Part shown: in pieces, positions 54,861 through 62,959 of the stretch | Numbering within the stretch: the first letter of the stretch is position 1 | Layout of the letters: each line of letters starts with the position of its first letter | Origin: Rikenellaceae bacterium | GTDB lineage: Bacteria > Bacteroidota > Bacteroidia > Bacteroidales > Rikenellaceae | Assembly (NCBI GenBank): GCA_015059945.1 | Contig: SUZJ01000007.1 | Span: 1 to 64,000 of the forward strand | Direction of reading: 5' to 3' | DNA: 64,000 nt | The notes under the pieces: model-generated | Databases searched by the model: none | The model's input: only the letters and a program-made list of their open reading frames with translations | What the model was told of the DNA's origin: nothing | Position numbers and translations under genes: made by a program

Positions 54861-55589
54861 CTAACCTGCCAGCACTGCGCTCACATTTACCTCCACCACC
54901 TTGCCCTTGCCAAAGCGGAAGGTACGGCCCGGCAACTGCTCGATGTTGGCAATATTGTGGGTACTCATAACCACCGAGCACCCTCCCTCGACAATCTTAC
55001 CAAACAGGGCCATAATCTGGTCGGCTGCCTTGGGGTCCAAATTGCCCGTAGGCTCATCGGCCAAGATAATCTTGGGGCTGTTAATCATAGCTCTGGCAAT
55101 AACCAGCCTCTGCTGCTCGCCACCCGACAACTCGTGGGGCATCTTGTGTTCCTTATTGCGAAGGCCCACCAATTCGAGCACCTCGTCAATACGCTCGGCA
55201 ATATCGGCCTCGCTATTCCACCCCGTTGCTCGCATCACAAAGCGCAGATTGTCATAGACATTGCGGTCGTGGAGCAGGCGGTAGTCCTGAAACACGATAC
55301 CTATCTTGCGACGCAGTTTGTGCACATCCCTTCGGCGCAGGGTACGCAGGTCTACACCCGCAATTCTACCCTCGCCCTCCAACAGCGGCAACTCGGCATA
55401 GAGGGTTTTGAGCAGCGAGCTTTTGCCACTACCAACTCGACCGATAAAGTAGACCATTTCGCCCTCGGCCACTTCGAGATTTACCCCCGAAAGCACCTGC
55501 TCGGCATTGCGAAACGACACCTTACCCGCCTCGTCATCGGGCTGATACACAGCCACATCTTTTAGCCTTATAACTGCACTCTTTGCCAT
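54861..55589 (-). CDS. ftsE: cell division ATP-binding protein FtsE
   Basis: 242 residues, ABC ATPase. Walker A GRVGSGKSSLLK; Q loop FQDYRLLHDRNVYDNL, a typical FtsE sequence; signature LSGGEQQRLVIARA; Walker B IILADEPTGNLD; His switch VVMSTHN. FtsE pairs with FtsX to control peptidoglycan hydrolases at division. No ftsX is adjacent in this window. Alternative: a LolD-type ATPase, but the Q-loop sequence favours FtsE. Confidence 0.92.
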   Translation of the reverse strand: MAKSAVIRLKDVAVYQPDDEAGKVSFRNAEQVLSGVNLEVAEGEMVYFIGRVGSGKSSLLKTLYAELPLLEGEGRIAGVDLRTLRRRDVHKLRRKIGIVFQDYRLLHDRNVYDNLRFVMRATGWNSEADIAERIDEVLELVGLRNKEHKMPHELSGGEQQRLVIARAMINSPKIILADEPTGNLDPKAADQIMALFGKIVEGGCSVVMSTHNIANIEQLPGRTFRFGKGKVVEVNVSAVLAG

Positions 55590-55737
55590 ACGTTTTGGGA
55601 TGCTCTAAAAACAAACAAAAATAGCAACTTTCTCCGAAAAATCAAAACCCACAAGCCACTATTTTTGCTCAAAAAACCTCACTTTTGCATTTTTTCTTAT
55701 CTTTGCCCCCACAACAGGTTCCAACTATCCGAAAATT

Positions 55738-56919
55738 ATGTTTTTAGCCGTCATAATATCCATTATCGTTCTATCCGTAGGGACAGAGTGGGTAATCGTG
55801 CATAAGTATCTTAAAAACCACTCGCAAAGGGCAAAAAGGCGATACATCACACTGGCCTCACTCTGCATCGCACCCTACTCGTTGTGGCTCGTTGCGGGGC
55901 TCATCTGGGATATGTTCTCGACCATTGCAGAAGTTATTAGCAACACTCTTATAACCCTGCTGTTGTTCAACTTCGTTTGGAAGGCTTTGTGGCTCGTGGG
56001 CAAGCTCTCCTCTCAAGCCCTCTCTCGTCGTTGGCCCTCGGTTGTAACATTTGCGCTATCGCTACTACTGACCACTCTGGCCGCCTTTGGAGCAACCACA
56101 GGGCGCACCACCCTGCGCACCACCCACGTCGAGCTCCACTACCCTAACCTACCCGCCGAGGCCGACGGGCTACGCATAGTTCAGATTGGCGACCTGCACA
56201 TCGGCCTATCGCCCAGCCGCCACGCCCTGATGCGAAAAGTTGCGCGCGAGGTCTACCACCAACACCCCGACATAGTTATCGACTGCGGCGATATGGTCAA
56301 TAGTCGCCACACCGAGCTCGACTCGCTCACGATGGATATTCTCGACGACATAAGCGCCCCTCTGGGTGTCTACACCACCACAGGCAACCACGACAACGGC
56401 TCCTACATACTCGACACTCTATCGCTGCCCGCAGCCGAGAGCCACCGCCTACTCGTCGAGAAGCAGGCCGCAATGGGGTGGCAGAACATCACCGACCGCC
56501 ACGTTGCCATACCCATAGGCAGCGACACCATCTACTTGTCGGCCATCGACTACCCTGCCTCGCTACGCAAAGGCTCTCACGGAACAAAGCCCACCGAGGA
56601 TTACACCGACTTTTTTGCTCCTCTGCCCACCGAGGCGTTCAACATCGTAATCTCTCACACCCCCACCGCTTGGGACAACATACTGGCGGCCACCTCGGCC
56701 GAGCTAACCCTCTCGGGCCACGTTCACTCGATGCAGATGCGCCTGCCCGTTGGCAAGCGCGGCTGGTCGCCCGCAGCGCTTGTCTACGACCGTTGGAGCG
56801 GCCTTTACTGGCACAATGGTTGCGCCCTACACATCACCGACGGCATTGGCAGTAATCCCAAGGTGCGCATAGGCGTAAGACCCCAAATTGTGGTGATTGA
56901 GTTGAAAGTTGAAAATTAG
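55738..56919 (+). CDS. membrane-anchored calcineurin-like phosphoesterase
   Basis: 393 residues. N-terminal half has about four membrane helices (residues 1-25, 40-65, 70-90 and 100-120). The catalytic domain has IVQIGDLHIGLSPSRH, VIDCGDMVNSRH, TTGNHDNGSYI, ISHTPTAWDNI and SGHVHSMQM, all five metallophosphoesterase motifs. YaeI- or UDP-2,3-diacylglucosamine-pyrophosphatase-like in arrangement. It may act on lipid-linked substrates. Substrate unknown. Stand-alone gene. Confidence 0.87.
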   Translation: MFLAVIISIIVLSVGTEWVIVHKYLKNHSQRAKRRYITLASLCIAPYSLWLVAGLIWDMFSTIAEVISNTLITLLLFNFVWKALWLVGKLSSQALSRRWPSVVTFALSLLLTTLAAFGATTGRTTLRTTHVELHYPNLPAEADGLRIVQIGDLHIGLSPSRHALMRKVAREVYHQHPDIVIDCGDMVNSRHTELDSLTMDILDDISAPLGVYTTTGNHDNGSYILDTLSLPAAESHRLLVEKQAAMGWQNITDRHVAIPIGSDTIYLSAIDYPASLRKGSHGTKPTEDYTDFFAPLPTEAFNIVISHTPTAWDNILAATSAELTLSGHVHSMQMRLPVGKRGWSPAALVYDRWSGLYWHNGCALHITDGIGSNPKVRIGVRPQIVVIELKVEN

Positions 56920-56922
56920 AAG

Positions 56923-56951
56923 TTGAAAATTGAAAATTTGCGCTATCTTTG
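56923..56951 (+). promoter_or_regulatory. promoter of ssrA (TTG-N18-TATCTTTG)
   Basis: TTG at 56923-56925 and TATCTTTG at 56944-56951, spacer 18, with the tmRNA 5' end about 32 bases downstream of the -7 element. Confidence 0.55.
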
Positions 56952-56982
56952 TAGCGCTATTGGGCAACAATAGCACACCGAC

Positions 56983-57384
56983 GGGGTTGACCGGTTTTGA
57001 CAGCAGGGCAAGCAGGTCGGTAAGCACGCCGAGCTTTGTGTGGGGGCTCGTTAATCTCAACGCTCAAACAATTAAATGGCAATAATAGCTACGCACTCGC
57101 TGCTTAATTAACCGAGTTAATTGGCTTAATCGTTGCGCCCAAGGCTGGTGCGACGACGAGTACTCCGCCGGGCTCACCCGCTTCTTGTGGCTTGGCATAC
57201 GGAGTATCATCAATGAGGAGATAGTCGCTCGGAGCGTTCCGACCGAGTGGCGAAATTTTAGGGACTGGGGCCACTGTTTGGTTGTCGTTCACCGGGCAAT
57301 GGCAGGAGGATTAAGCAACGACTAAGCGTGTAGAAAGCCTTCAGGCTGACTGTTTGGACGGGGGTTCGACTCCCCCCAGCTCCA
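56983..57384 (+). ncRNA. ssrA: tmRNA (ssrA)
   Basis: 402 bases. The ends pair as a tRNA-like acceptor (GGGGTTG with CAGCTCC, discriminator A), and GGGGTTCGACTCCCCC forms the T arm. The mRNA-like part lies at 57078-57107: GGC AAT AAT AGC TAC GCA CTC GCT GCT TAA, giving the tag (A)GNNSYALAA, where the last residues YALAA are the usual proteolysis signal. The tag differs from the typical Bacteroidetes GENNYALAA-like sequence by inserting Ser after NN. It rescues stalled ribosomes with SmpB. The CCA end is not encoded (only CA follows). Confidence 0.95.
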
Positions 57385-57424
57385 CAAAAAAAGGACATCG
57401 AATGATGTCCTTTTTTTGTGGAGC
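57379..57424. terminator. 21-bp perfect palindrome at the tmRNA 3' end
   Basis: The left arm 57379-57399 begins inside the tmRNA (GCTCCAC) and runs through AAAAAAAGGACATC; the exact complement follows at 57404-57424 after a GAAT loop and ends GTGGAGC. It is a strong terminator for tmRNA that also mirrors the RNA's last bases. Confidence 0.85.
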
Positions 57425-57455
57425 GCTTCGCACATCTTTACATTCCCCCCTAAAT

Positions 57456-57474
57456 CCCCCTTTGACAAAGGGGG
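57456..57474. repeat. single-base-centre palindrome CCCCCTTTG-a-CAAAGGGGG
   Basis: A perfect 9-bp palindrome with one central base inside the spacer downstream of tmRNA. Architecture identical to 26487-26507. Confidence 0.75.
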
Positions 57475-57520
57475 ACTTCGGAAAAGACTTTCACCCCAAA
57501 TAACCATCTTACAAGATTAT

Positions 57521-57556
57521 AAAAAAAGAGGACTCGGTCCTCTTTTTTTGTGGAGC
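57521..57556. terminator. second hairpin with GTGGAGC tail
   Basis: AAAAAAAGAGGAC, a 3-base loop, and its complement (57521-57549), then GTGGAGC at 57550-57556, the reverse complement of the tmRNA 3' end. This is the second of three such copies. Confidence 0.75.
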
Positions 57557-57559
57557 AGT

Positions 57560-57667
57560 TTTCGACCACCCCTCCCGACCTCCCCTTTCGTAGGGGAGGA
57601 GCAGTGCGTGAGGACACGCACACAATTTCGACCACCCCTCCCAACCTCCCCTTTCGTAGGGGAGGAG
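57560..57667. repeat. two 42-bp direct repeats containing CCTCCCC...GGGGAGG palindromes
   Basis: Copies at 57560-57601 and 57626-57667 differ at one base. Each holds CCTCCCC-TTTCGTA-GGGGAGG. With the palindromes on both sides this forms a 335-base repeat cluster between tmRNA and the DUF1566-like gene. It contains no credible gene. Confidence 0.8.
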
Positions 57668-57673
57668 TGTTAT

Positions 57674-57716
57674 AAAAAAGGGGGCATCGAATGATGTCCC
57701 CCCTTTTTTGTGGAGC
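57674..57716. terminator. third hairpin with GTGGAGC tail, near copy of the tmRNA terminator
   Basis: AAAAAA-G-rich...CATC-GAAT-GATGTCCCCCCTTTTTT at 57674-57709 then GTGGAGC (57710-57716). The CATCGAATGATGTCC core is identical to the tmRNA terminator. On the minus strand it terminates the DUF1566-like gene. Confidence 0.75.
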
Positions 57717-57735
57717 GTGTCGCTCAATCAAATCT

Positions 57736-58236
57736 CTAAAATTCGGCTACTGCGCGTACATAGTAGTCGTAGTATTTGAGGTCGGTATAGGTATAGCCAA
57801 TGTTCATACTGACAAACCAGGCGCACAGTCCATCGTCCTCGGTCGATGACCAGTACAATCCACTGCTGTCATATAGTTTGGCACCACACTTTTGGGCGAG
57901 TGTGCAGTTTACGACATCGCGCACCGAGTCGTTACGCAGCAATAGTTCCAACTCCTCAATGGCGGGCAGGTACCACTCCTCACCCTTGTCGCGGCACCAA
58001 GTAAAGGCGGGATACAAGGCCGCATCGCCTCTTGCCACAACCTTGTCGGTATTGGCCTTGCCGTCGCTCTTATTGGCTGCTCCTACTACAATTTTCTTGT
58101 GGCCTTGTTCGGGGACACACCACGTCAGGCGACTCTGGTCGAGGGCCACAATCTTGCCGTGGAGCCCATTGTCCCACACGTCAAAAACAACGCCCTCCTT
58201 ACCATTCTCGTTATAGTAGTCGCCAACCTTGTACAT
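57736..58236 (-). CDS. DUF1566/Lcl-like C-terminal domain protein
   Basis: 166 residues from ATG 58236 (MYKVGDYYNENGKEGVVFDVWDNG); a TTG start at 58263 would overlap the DUF362 gene and is less likely. Typical DUF1566/Lcl-type pattern: WYLPAIEELELLLR, then LYWSSTEDDGLCAWFVSMN...KYYDYYVRAVAEF at the end. These domains resemble the formylglycine-generating-enzyme/C-lectin-like fold and bind ligands or phage-surface targets in some proteins. No signal peptide. It is the last gene of the TonB-HMA-DUF362 series, 19 bases after DUF362. Confidence 0.8.
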   Translation of the reverse strand: MYKVGDYYNENGKEGVVFDVWDNGLHGKIVALDQSRLTWCVPEQGHKKIVVGAANKSDGKANTDKVVARGDAALYPAFTWCRDKGEEWYLPAIEELELLLRNDSVRDVVNCTLAQKCGAKLYDSSGLYWSSTEDDGLCAWFVSMNIGYTYTDLKYYDYYVRAVAEF

Positions 58237-58255
58237 AGTGCCTAATGTGGCTTGT

Positions 58256-59215
58256 TTAGTCAATCTTCACCAGCTCGTAGGTGCGCGAGCCGAGGCCAAT
58301 TTTCTCGGCGTGCTCGATGATGTGGATGCCGTGGCGCGAGTTGATGCGCTCAATGAGTGCAGCAGCGTCGTCGCCTTCGGTCGAGGGGTACTCAAAGACC
58401 AAATCAACACAAGCTTGGTCGAGTGCCACAGGGTCGGTCGAGGCTAAGATGCCAATGTCGTTCATCTCGGGGTCGGCAGGGTGAGCATTACAGTCGCAGT
58501 CTACCGACAAGTTATTCATCACGTTGATATAGACCATCTTGCCGCCATAGTACTCGTGGATAGACTGTGCAGCTGCGGCCATTGCCTCCAAGAAGTGGTC
58601 CTGCTCGGTCTGGCCAATGCCTGCCCACAGTTCCTCTTTGGTGGTAACCTTGCCTGCCGAGTGGATATAGGCCTTACCATTCGACGAGGCCACACCGATA
58701 GACTGGTTTTTGAGCACACCGCCAAAGCCTCCCATTGCGTGGCCTTTGAAGTGGGCCAAGTTAATCATCCAGTCGTAGTTGGCAACGTGGTCGCCCACGA
58801 TATTGAATTTCAGGTGGGTAGTATCCTGAACGGGGATGCGCATCTCGCCAAACTCGTCCATAATGTCGCAGGGTGCAATATCGTAGAAGCCGTGCAGTTT
58901 GATAGTGTTCCAGTGCTCCTCGGTGGTGTAACGGGCACCAGGGTAGGCCACATTACACTCGACAATGGTACCCTCGACCTTCTGTACCAGGGGTGCTATA
59001 AGGTCGGCCTTCAAGAAGTTGTGGCCACCGCGCTCGCCGGTCGAAATCTTCACAGCCACCTTGCCGTCATAATCAACGCCCAGCGCCTCATAGACCTTCA
59101 CCAAGCCCTCGGGCGAGATGTCGGTAGTCATATATACCTTTGGCATTGCGAGCTCCTTGGGAGCGCACGAAGCGGCCATCATAGCCACCGCCAAAACAAA
59201 CAAAATCCTCTTCAT
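58256..59215 (-). CDS. DUF362-like lipoprotein
   Basis: 319 residues. Lipoprotein signal MKRILFVLAVAMMAASCAP (Cys17). DUF362 elements: GKVAVKISTGERGGHNFLKADLIAPLVQKVEGTIVECNVAYPGARYTTEEHWNTIKLHGF, NIVGDHVANYDWMINLAHFKGHAMGGFGGVLKNQSIGVASSNGK, and ILASTDPVALDQACVDLVF. DUF362 is often fused to a ferredoxin domain in the cytoplasm; here the ferredoxin part is missing and the protein is exported. It lies 21 bases after the HMA gene, so a link to metal handling is plausible. Confidence 0.85.
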   Translation of the reverse strand: MKRILFVLAVAMMAASCAPKELAMPKVYMTTDISPEGLVKVYEALGVDYDGKVAVKISTGERGGHNFLKADLIAPLVQKVEGTIVECNVAYPGARYTTEEHWNTIKLHGFYDIAPCDIMDEFGEMRIPVQDTTHLKFNIVGDHVANYDWMINLAHFKGHAMGGFGGVLKNQSIGVASSNGKAYIHSAGKVTTKEELWAGIGQTEQDHFLEAMAAAAQSIHEYYGGKMVYINVMNNLSVDCDCNAHPADPEMNDIGILASTDPVALDQACVDLVFEYPSTEGDDAAALIERINSRHGIHIIEHAEKIGLGSRTYELVKID

Positions 59216-59236
59216 AGTCGTTCCTTTGATTTGCTA

Positions 59237-59644
59237 TTAGTGAGCGTGGTTGTGACCTGCGTGGTCGTGGTGGTGATGGTCGTGGCCCTCGTGGTTGTGG
59301 TCGCCACCGCACTCGCACTCGCCTGCCTCGCAATCAACGGGCTGGCCATTGATGCTAAGCACCGCAACATCGAGCTTTTTGAGCTCCTCGACGAGCACCT
59401 CCACGCTGGTTTTGCGGGGGTCGAACTTAACCTCTACAACTTTGGTGGGTACGTCTACCTCCATATCCTTAACGCCCTTCTTGAAGGGGATTACGTTCAG
59501 AATTTTCTTTGCGCAGTTTTCGCAATCGAGGTTGGTAACGAAGGTTACGGTTTCGCTCTTCTTTGCTGCTTTTTTCTGGGCCTGTGCGGGCACTACCGAC
59601 AGGGCGATAATTGCCAGTGCGAGAAGTCCGATAATCTTTTTCAT
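59237..59644 (-). CDS. secreted HMA-domain metal-binding protein with His-rich tail
   Basis: 135 residues. Signal peptide MKKIIGLLALAIIALSVVPAQAQKK, so the protein is exported. Heavy-metal-associated domain about 32-95: VTFVTNLDCENCAKKILNVIPFKKGVKDMEVDVPTKVVEVKFDPRKTSVEVLVEELKKL, with CENC as the CxxC copper-type site. The tail CEAGECECGGDHNHEGHDHHHHDHAGHNHAH contains several Cys and about 12 His, enough for further metal binding. A periplasmic copper or zinc carrier is likely. It lies 37 bases after a TonB receptor. Confidence 0.9.
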   Translation of the reverse strand: MKKIIGLLALAIIALSVVPAQAQKKAAKKSETVTFVTNLDCENCAKKILNVIPFKKGVKDMEVDVPTKVVEVKFDPRKTSVEVLVEELKKLDVAVLSINGQPVDCEAGECECGGDHNHEGHDHHHHDHAGHNHAH

Positions 59645-59681
59645 AGTCGTGTTTGTTGTTTATTTGGTTTTAGTTTGTGAA

Positions 59682-62000
59682 TTAGTACAAGTTGAAGCGT
59701 GCGCCAATGTAGAACTTGCGGCCCATCAGGGGACCCCAAACTACCGACGAGTTGAAGTCGGGCGAGAAGGGTGCGTCGGCAGCAATGATTGGATTCTTCT
59801 GGAAGAAGTTGGCTATATTCTCACAGCCCACATAGATATCCCACTGGCCTACGCGGTGGCTCACCTGACCGTAGAACATTGGGTAGATGGGCGAATACTC
59901 GGCATTGGTAATGTCGCCATCGAGCGAGGGCAGTCGCATAGGGCCATTGAGCTGGGCAGTAAAGTCAAACACCCAACGACGGAACTTGGTGGCATACTGC
60001 ACATTAACTAACCCCTTGAAGAGGCCCACCAAGGGGCGGTCTACGGTATACCTCTCGCCCTGCCACTCTTTGGTAATCTTCGAGTCGGTGTAGCGGAAGG
60101 TGGTGAAGATATCCAATCCCTCGGCAGGGTTCCACTGCACATCGAACTGGTAGTTGTGGGCATACGAAGGCATACTCTTGCCATCGACGCTGTAAATGTG
60201 TATGGTACCATCGGCAGTCTCTTGGTCGGCCAGCACCGCATTCATAAAGCGGGTGTGGAAGTAGTCAAAGCTGAGGGTCAAGTCGTTGTAGCCCACCACG
60301 CTAAGGCTGTGAGTCAAGCTACCGCCCAGAGTTGCAGCCTTTTCGATTGCATCGGCAGGGGCCAAGTCGTTCACAATCCTACGGTTGGTGCCGAGCATCC
60401 AGATATTGTCGGTAAAGGTCATCACCCTGCGCGAGCCCAAACCTGCCGAAGCCCTCAGTACCGTCTCATCGGTCAGGTTGTAGCGCAGGTGCATACGGGG
60501 GGTGAGCAGAAACTCACTCTCCGTGGGCACCAATTCGCCTCCCTCGGTCACCCCTCCAGGAATGGTCGAAAGGTCGCCACGAATACCTGCCACCAGCGAA
60601 AACTTATCTTTAACAGTATAGGTATATTCGGCAAACACGCCTGGTTCTATCACATCTATATAGCTTTGCAACGGCAGGGCAGCCTGCAACACATCTTCCT
60701 CGACGTGGCGCACCCATATCGAGCCACCAGCCACCATTGACGAACGTCCAGAGAAGTAGTGCTGATAGGAGAGGTTGCCCCACACCGATTGCTCCACTCC
60801 ACTGTAGGTGTTTAGGCCAAAGTAGGAATCCATCGCAAAATTGTCCATATCCATCACAAAGGCCAAGCTCGATCGCTTCTCCTCCTCGTTCTCCTCGTCC
60901 CACACGGCTGCGCCAATGGGTTTGCCCACCTTCAAGTAGGCATTGAGCCCCTTGTTGTAAATCTCCGAGCCGTAGAGCTGTTTCTCGCTCACCATCTGGT
61001 CGTACCTTTCGGGGGTGTACTCCATCTGGCCACCCACGCGCCCCTCATCGACATACCTCCAACCCCAGCGCCACTGGCTACCATCGGCCGTCTGATACAA
61101 CCAGCGGTTGGCCACGTTTATCTGCCTTGCTTGGGGCAGGTCGCGGAAGCCGTCGCCATTGTGGTCCATCGATTGGGTGTCGCCCGAAAGGTGAACCAAC
61201 AGGTTGGTCGTAAGGCTTTTATCCTCCCTCAGTGCAATGGGTACAGCCAAGTTGAGCTCGGGTTTGAGCTCGTTGTCGAAATACAAGTTCAAGAAGAGTT
61301 TTTCCTCGTCGGTAGGCTTGCGATACTCGAGGTTAATCTGACCAGTCATAGCCTCGTGGCCTGCCGTAACCGAGGCGATACCCTTCGACACTTGGATAGA
61401 GTTGAGCCACATACCTGGGGTGTAGTTCAGTCCGTAGGGCGAGCCTATGCCACGCATAATGGGCCTATTCTCATCGAGGATTTGGGTATACGTACCAGCC
61501 AAGCCCAGCATCTTAATCTGGCGGCTGCCGCTCACAGCGTCGCTATAACCTACCGTAACCGATGCCGAGTTCTCGAAGCTCTCGGCCAAGTTGCAGCAAG
61601 CCATCTTACACAGGCCCGCAAAGCTAATCATCTCTTGCTTGCCGATGCCGCTCTGCTTGATAAAGTTACCACTCAACTGGCCCTCAATCTGCACCTCGTC
61701 GATACTCTGGCCCTCGACAAGTGTGAAGTCAAGCTCGGTAGTCCCCTCGGGCACCTCTACCACCTGGTCGGCATAGCCCAAATAGGTAGCCACCAGTCGG
61801 TCGTGCCCCTTGACACGATAGATGGTGTAGGCACCATTGGCGTCGGTAGCGGTACCAATCATAGTACCCTCCCAATAGAGGCTTGCGCCAACGAGGGGCT
61901 CGCCCTTCTGGTCGCGCACCACTCCACCAACATTCTGTGCCGAGGCTGCCACGACACCGCCCGCCAGCACCACCATCAAAAGTGTAAAAAATCTCTTCAT
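59682..62000 (-). CDS. TonB-dependent receptor associated with an HMA protein
   Basis: 772 residues from ATG 62000 (MKRFFTLLMVVLAGGVVAASAQ); an ATG at 62009 is the alternative. Carboxypeptidase-regulatory-like N-domain about 25-108 (VGGVVRDQKGEPLVGASLYWEGTMIGTATDANGAYTIYR). The plug carries GLCKMACCNLAESFENSASVTVGYSDAVSGSRQIKMLGLAGTYTQILDENRPIMRGIGSPYGLNYTPGMWLNSIQVSKGIASVTAGHEAMTGQINLEYRKP, where the CxxxCC and 'ESFE' elements recur in Bacteroidetes receptors near HMA and metal-transport genes. It is probably a metal or metallophore receptor. Same operon as the HMA gene. Confidence 0.9.
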   Translation of the reverse strand: MKRFFTLLMVVLAGGVVAASAQNVGGVVRDQKGEPLVGASLYWEGTMIGTATDANGAYTIYRVKGHDRLVATYLGYADQVVEVPEGTTELDFTLVEGQSIDEVQIEGQLSGNFIKQSGIGKQEMISFAGLCKMACCNLAESFENSASVTVGYSDAVSGSRQIKMLGLAGTYTQILDENRPIMRGIGSPYGLNYTPGMWLNSIQVSKGIASVTAGHEAMTGQINLEYRKPTDEEKLFLNLYFDNELKPELNLAVPIALREDKSLTTNLLVHLSGDTQSMDHNGDGFRDLPQARQINVANRWLYQTADGSQWRWGWRYVDEGRVGGQMEYTPERYDQMVSEKQLYGSEIYNKGLNAYLKVGKPIGAAVWDEENEEEKRSSLAFVMDMDNFAMDSYFGLNTYSGVEQSVWGNLSYQHYFSGRSSMVAGGSIWVRHVEEDVLQAALPLQSYIDVIEPGVFAEYTYTVKDKFSLVAGIRGDLSTIPGGVTEGGELVPTESEFLLTPRMHLRYNLTDETVLRASAGLGSRRVMTFTDNIWMLGTNRRIVNDLAPADAIEKAATLGGSLTHSLSVVGYNDLTLSFDYFHTRFMNAVLADQETADGTIHIYSVDGKSMPSYAHNYQFDVQWNPAEGLDIFTTFRYTDSKITKEWQGERYTVDRPLVGLFKGLVNVQYATKFRRWVFDFTAQLNGPMRLPSLDGDITNAEYSPIYPMFYGQVSHRVGQWDIYVGCENIANFFQKNPIIAADAPFSPDFNSSVVWGPLMGRKFYIGARFNLY

Positions 62001-62010
62001 TTTATACATT

Positions 62011-62163
62011 TTATAGATAATTCACAAAATAGGTTTTACTACCATTAAAACTAGTACTAACTCTTTGTTCACCACCATCAATCTGCGTATAGACCTCTTG
62101 TAAGGGCAATTTATACAAGACTTTATCCTCCACTTCTCTAACGCCATCAAGAGGACAATACAC
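62011..62163 (-). pseudogene. short protein-like frame, possible gene remnant
   Basis: A 50-residue frame (VYCPLDGVREVEDKVLYKLPLQEVYTQIDGGEQRVSTSFNGSKTYFVNYL) ending at 62011-62013, two bases from the start of the TonB receptor. It has a protein-like composition, begins with GTG after a stop codon and has no ATG. It may be a decayed gene or a very small reading frame upstream of the receptor. Confidence 0.35.
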
Positions 62164-62179
62164 ATAACCAGTATTTCAA

Positions 62180-62803
62180 TCAATAACTATCTGTATGCAA
62201 TATAATAAAGTCTTCGATATGCCTATATTCTCGTTCTGCTACGGCCCAATCATCGGGTAAATCATAGTAGTCTACTATCAAGGTATCCAATTTAGTTTCG
62301 AGGTGCATAGTTTTTGAGGTATAATAACTTCCATCTTGCGGCTTGTAGAATCTCAATCTAAATTGATGCTTTACACTCTTATCGCCCACAAAACAGAATG
62401 GTATAAAGTTAGACGATTTACCCTCTTCATACTCACCTGCGTAGCCCTTATTGTAACAATGCACATATCCGTTTTTCCAACAATTCAACTCCTTCGATAG
62501 CTCCAATTCGGTATTTGTAATCATATCCAACCAACAATAGTACAATTCATTGGGATTGAAATTACCAACTCCATCAACACCCCAAAAGCCACGAATCACA
62601 CACACATTTCCCTCTTCGTTCTCGCCCCAAAATCTATCGGGGGTTTTATCCTCAAAAAGTGGCATCGAAAATAGGATATCTACCTCCTCATAAACAGGTT
62701 TAGTTTCCGGCTCGGGCAGTAAAGACGGCTGATAAACAACATTATCACAACCATCCAATACAAAAACAAAACATATTAACAGAAGTGCAATCAATCTCTT
62801 CAT
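62180..62803 (-). CDS. uncharacterised lipoprotein
   Basis: 207 residues with lipobox LLICFVFVLDGC (Cys19), so exported and lipid-anchored. The rest has many Tyr, Trp, Asp and Glu residues (EEVDILFSMPLFEDKTPDRFWGENEEGNVCVIRGFWGVDGVGNFNPNELYYCWLDM...HLETKLDTLIVDYYDLPDDWAVAEREY). No family is recognised. It lies about 170 bases upstream of the TonB receptor operon and could belong to it. Confidence 0.65.
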   Translation of the reverse strand: MKRLIALLLICFVFVLDGCDNVVYQPSLLPEPETKPVYEEVDILFSMPLFEDKTPDRFWGENEEGNVCVIRGFWGVDGVGNFNPNELYYCWLDMITNTELELSKELNCWKNGYVHCYNKGYAGEYEEGKSSNFIPFCFVGDKSVKHQFRLRFYKPQDGSYYTSKTMHLETKLDTLIVDYYDLPDDWAVAEREYRHIEDFIILHTDSY

Positions 62804-62900
62804 TATATCTCTATTTATAGCATTATCCTAAATTAACGCCACAAAAGTAACACTATCTTTTTGCAACTCGGTTGCAAAAACGCCCATACCTATTATTACA

Positions 62901-62947
62901 CCAACAAGAGCCAAAGCGTACCCTTGTCGCTTTGGCTCTTTTGTTGG
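62901..62947. terminator. terminator hairpin downstream of the dipeptidyl peptidase gene
   Basis: CCAACAAGAGCCAAAGCG (62901-62918) pairs with CGCTTTGGCTCTTTTGTTGG (62928-62947) with a small bulge, 12 bases from the gene end. Confidence 0.75.
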
Positions 62948-62959
62948 GTTGTGGGCTTA

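Noticed and set aside
57379-57720. CRISPR array suggested by repeated hairpins downstream of tmRNA
   Set aside because: The repeats are of different length, are palindromic, have no regular spacers and no cas genes are near.
57322-57731. Short ORFs across the tmRNA 3' end and downstream palindromes
   Set aside because: They translate the tRNA-like end and repeat units, giving the typical spurious peptides seen at such places.
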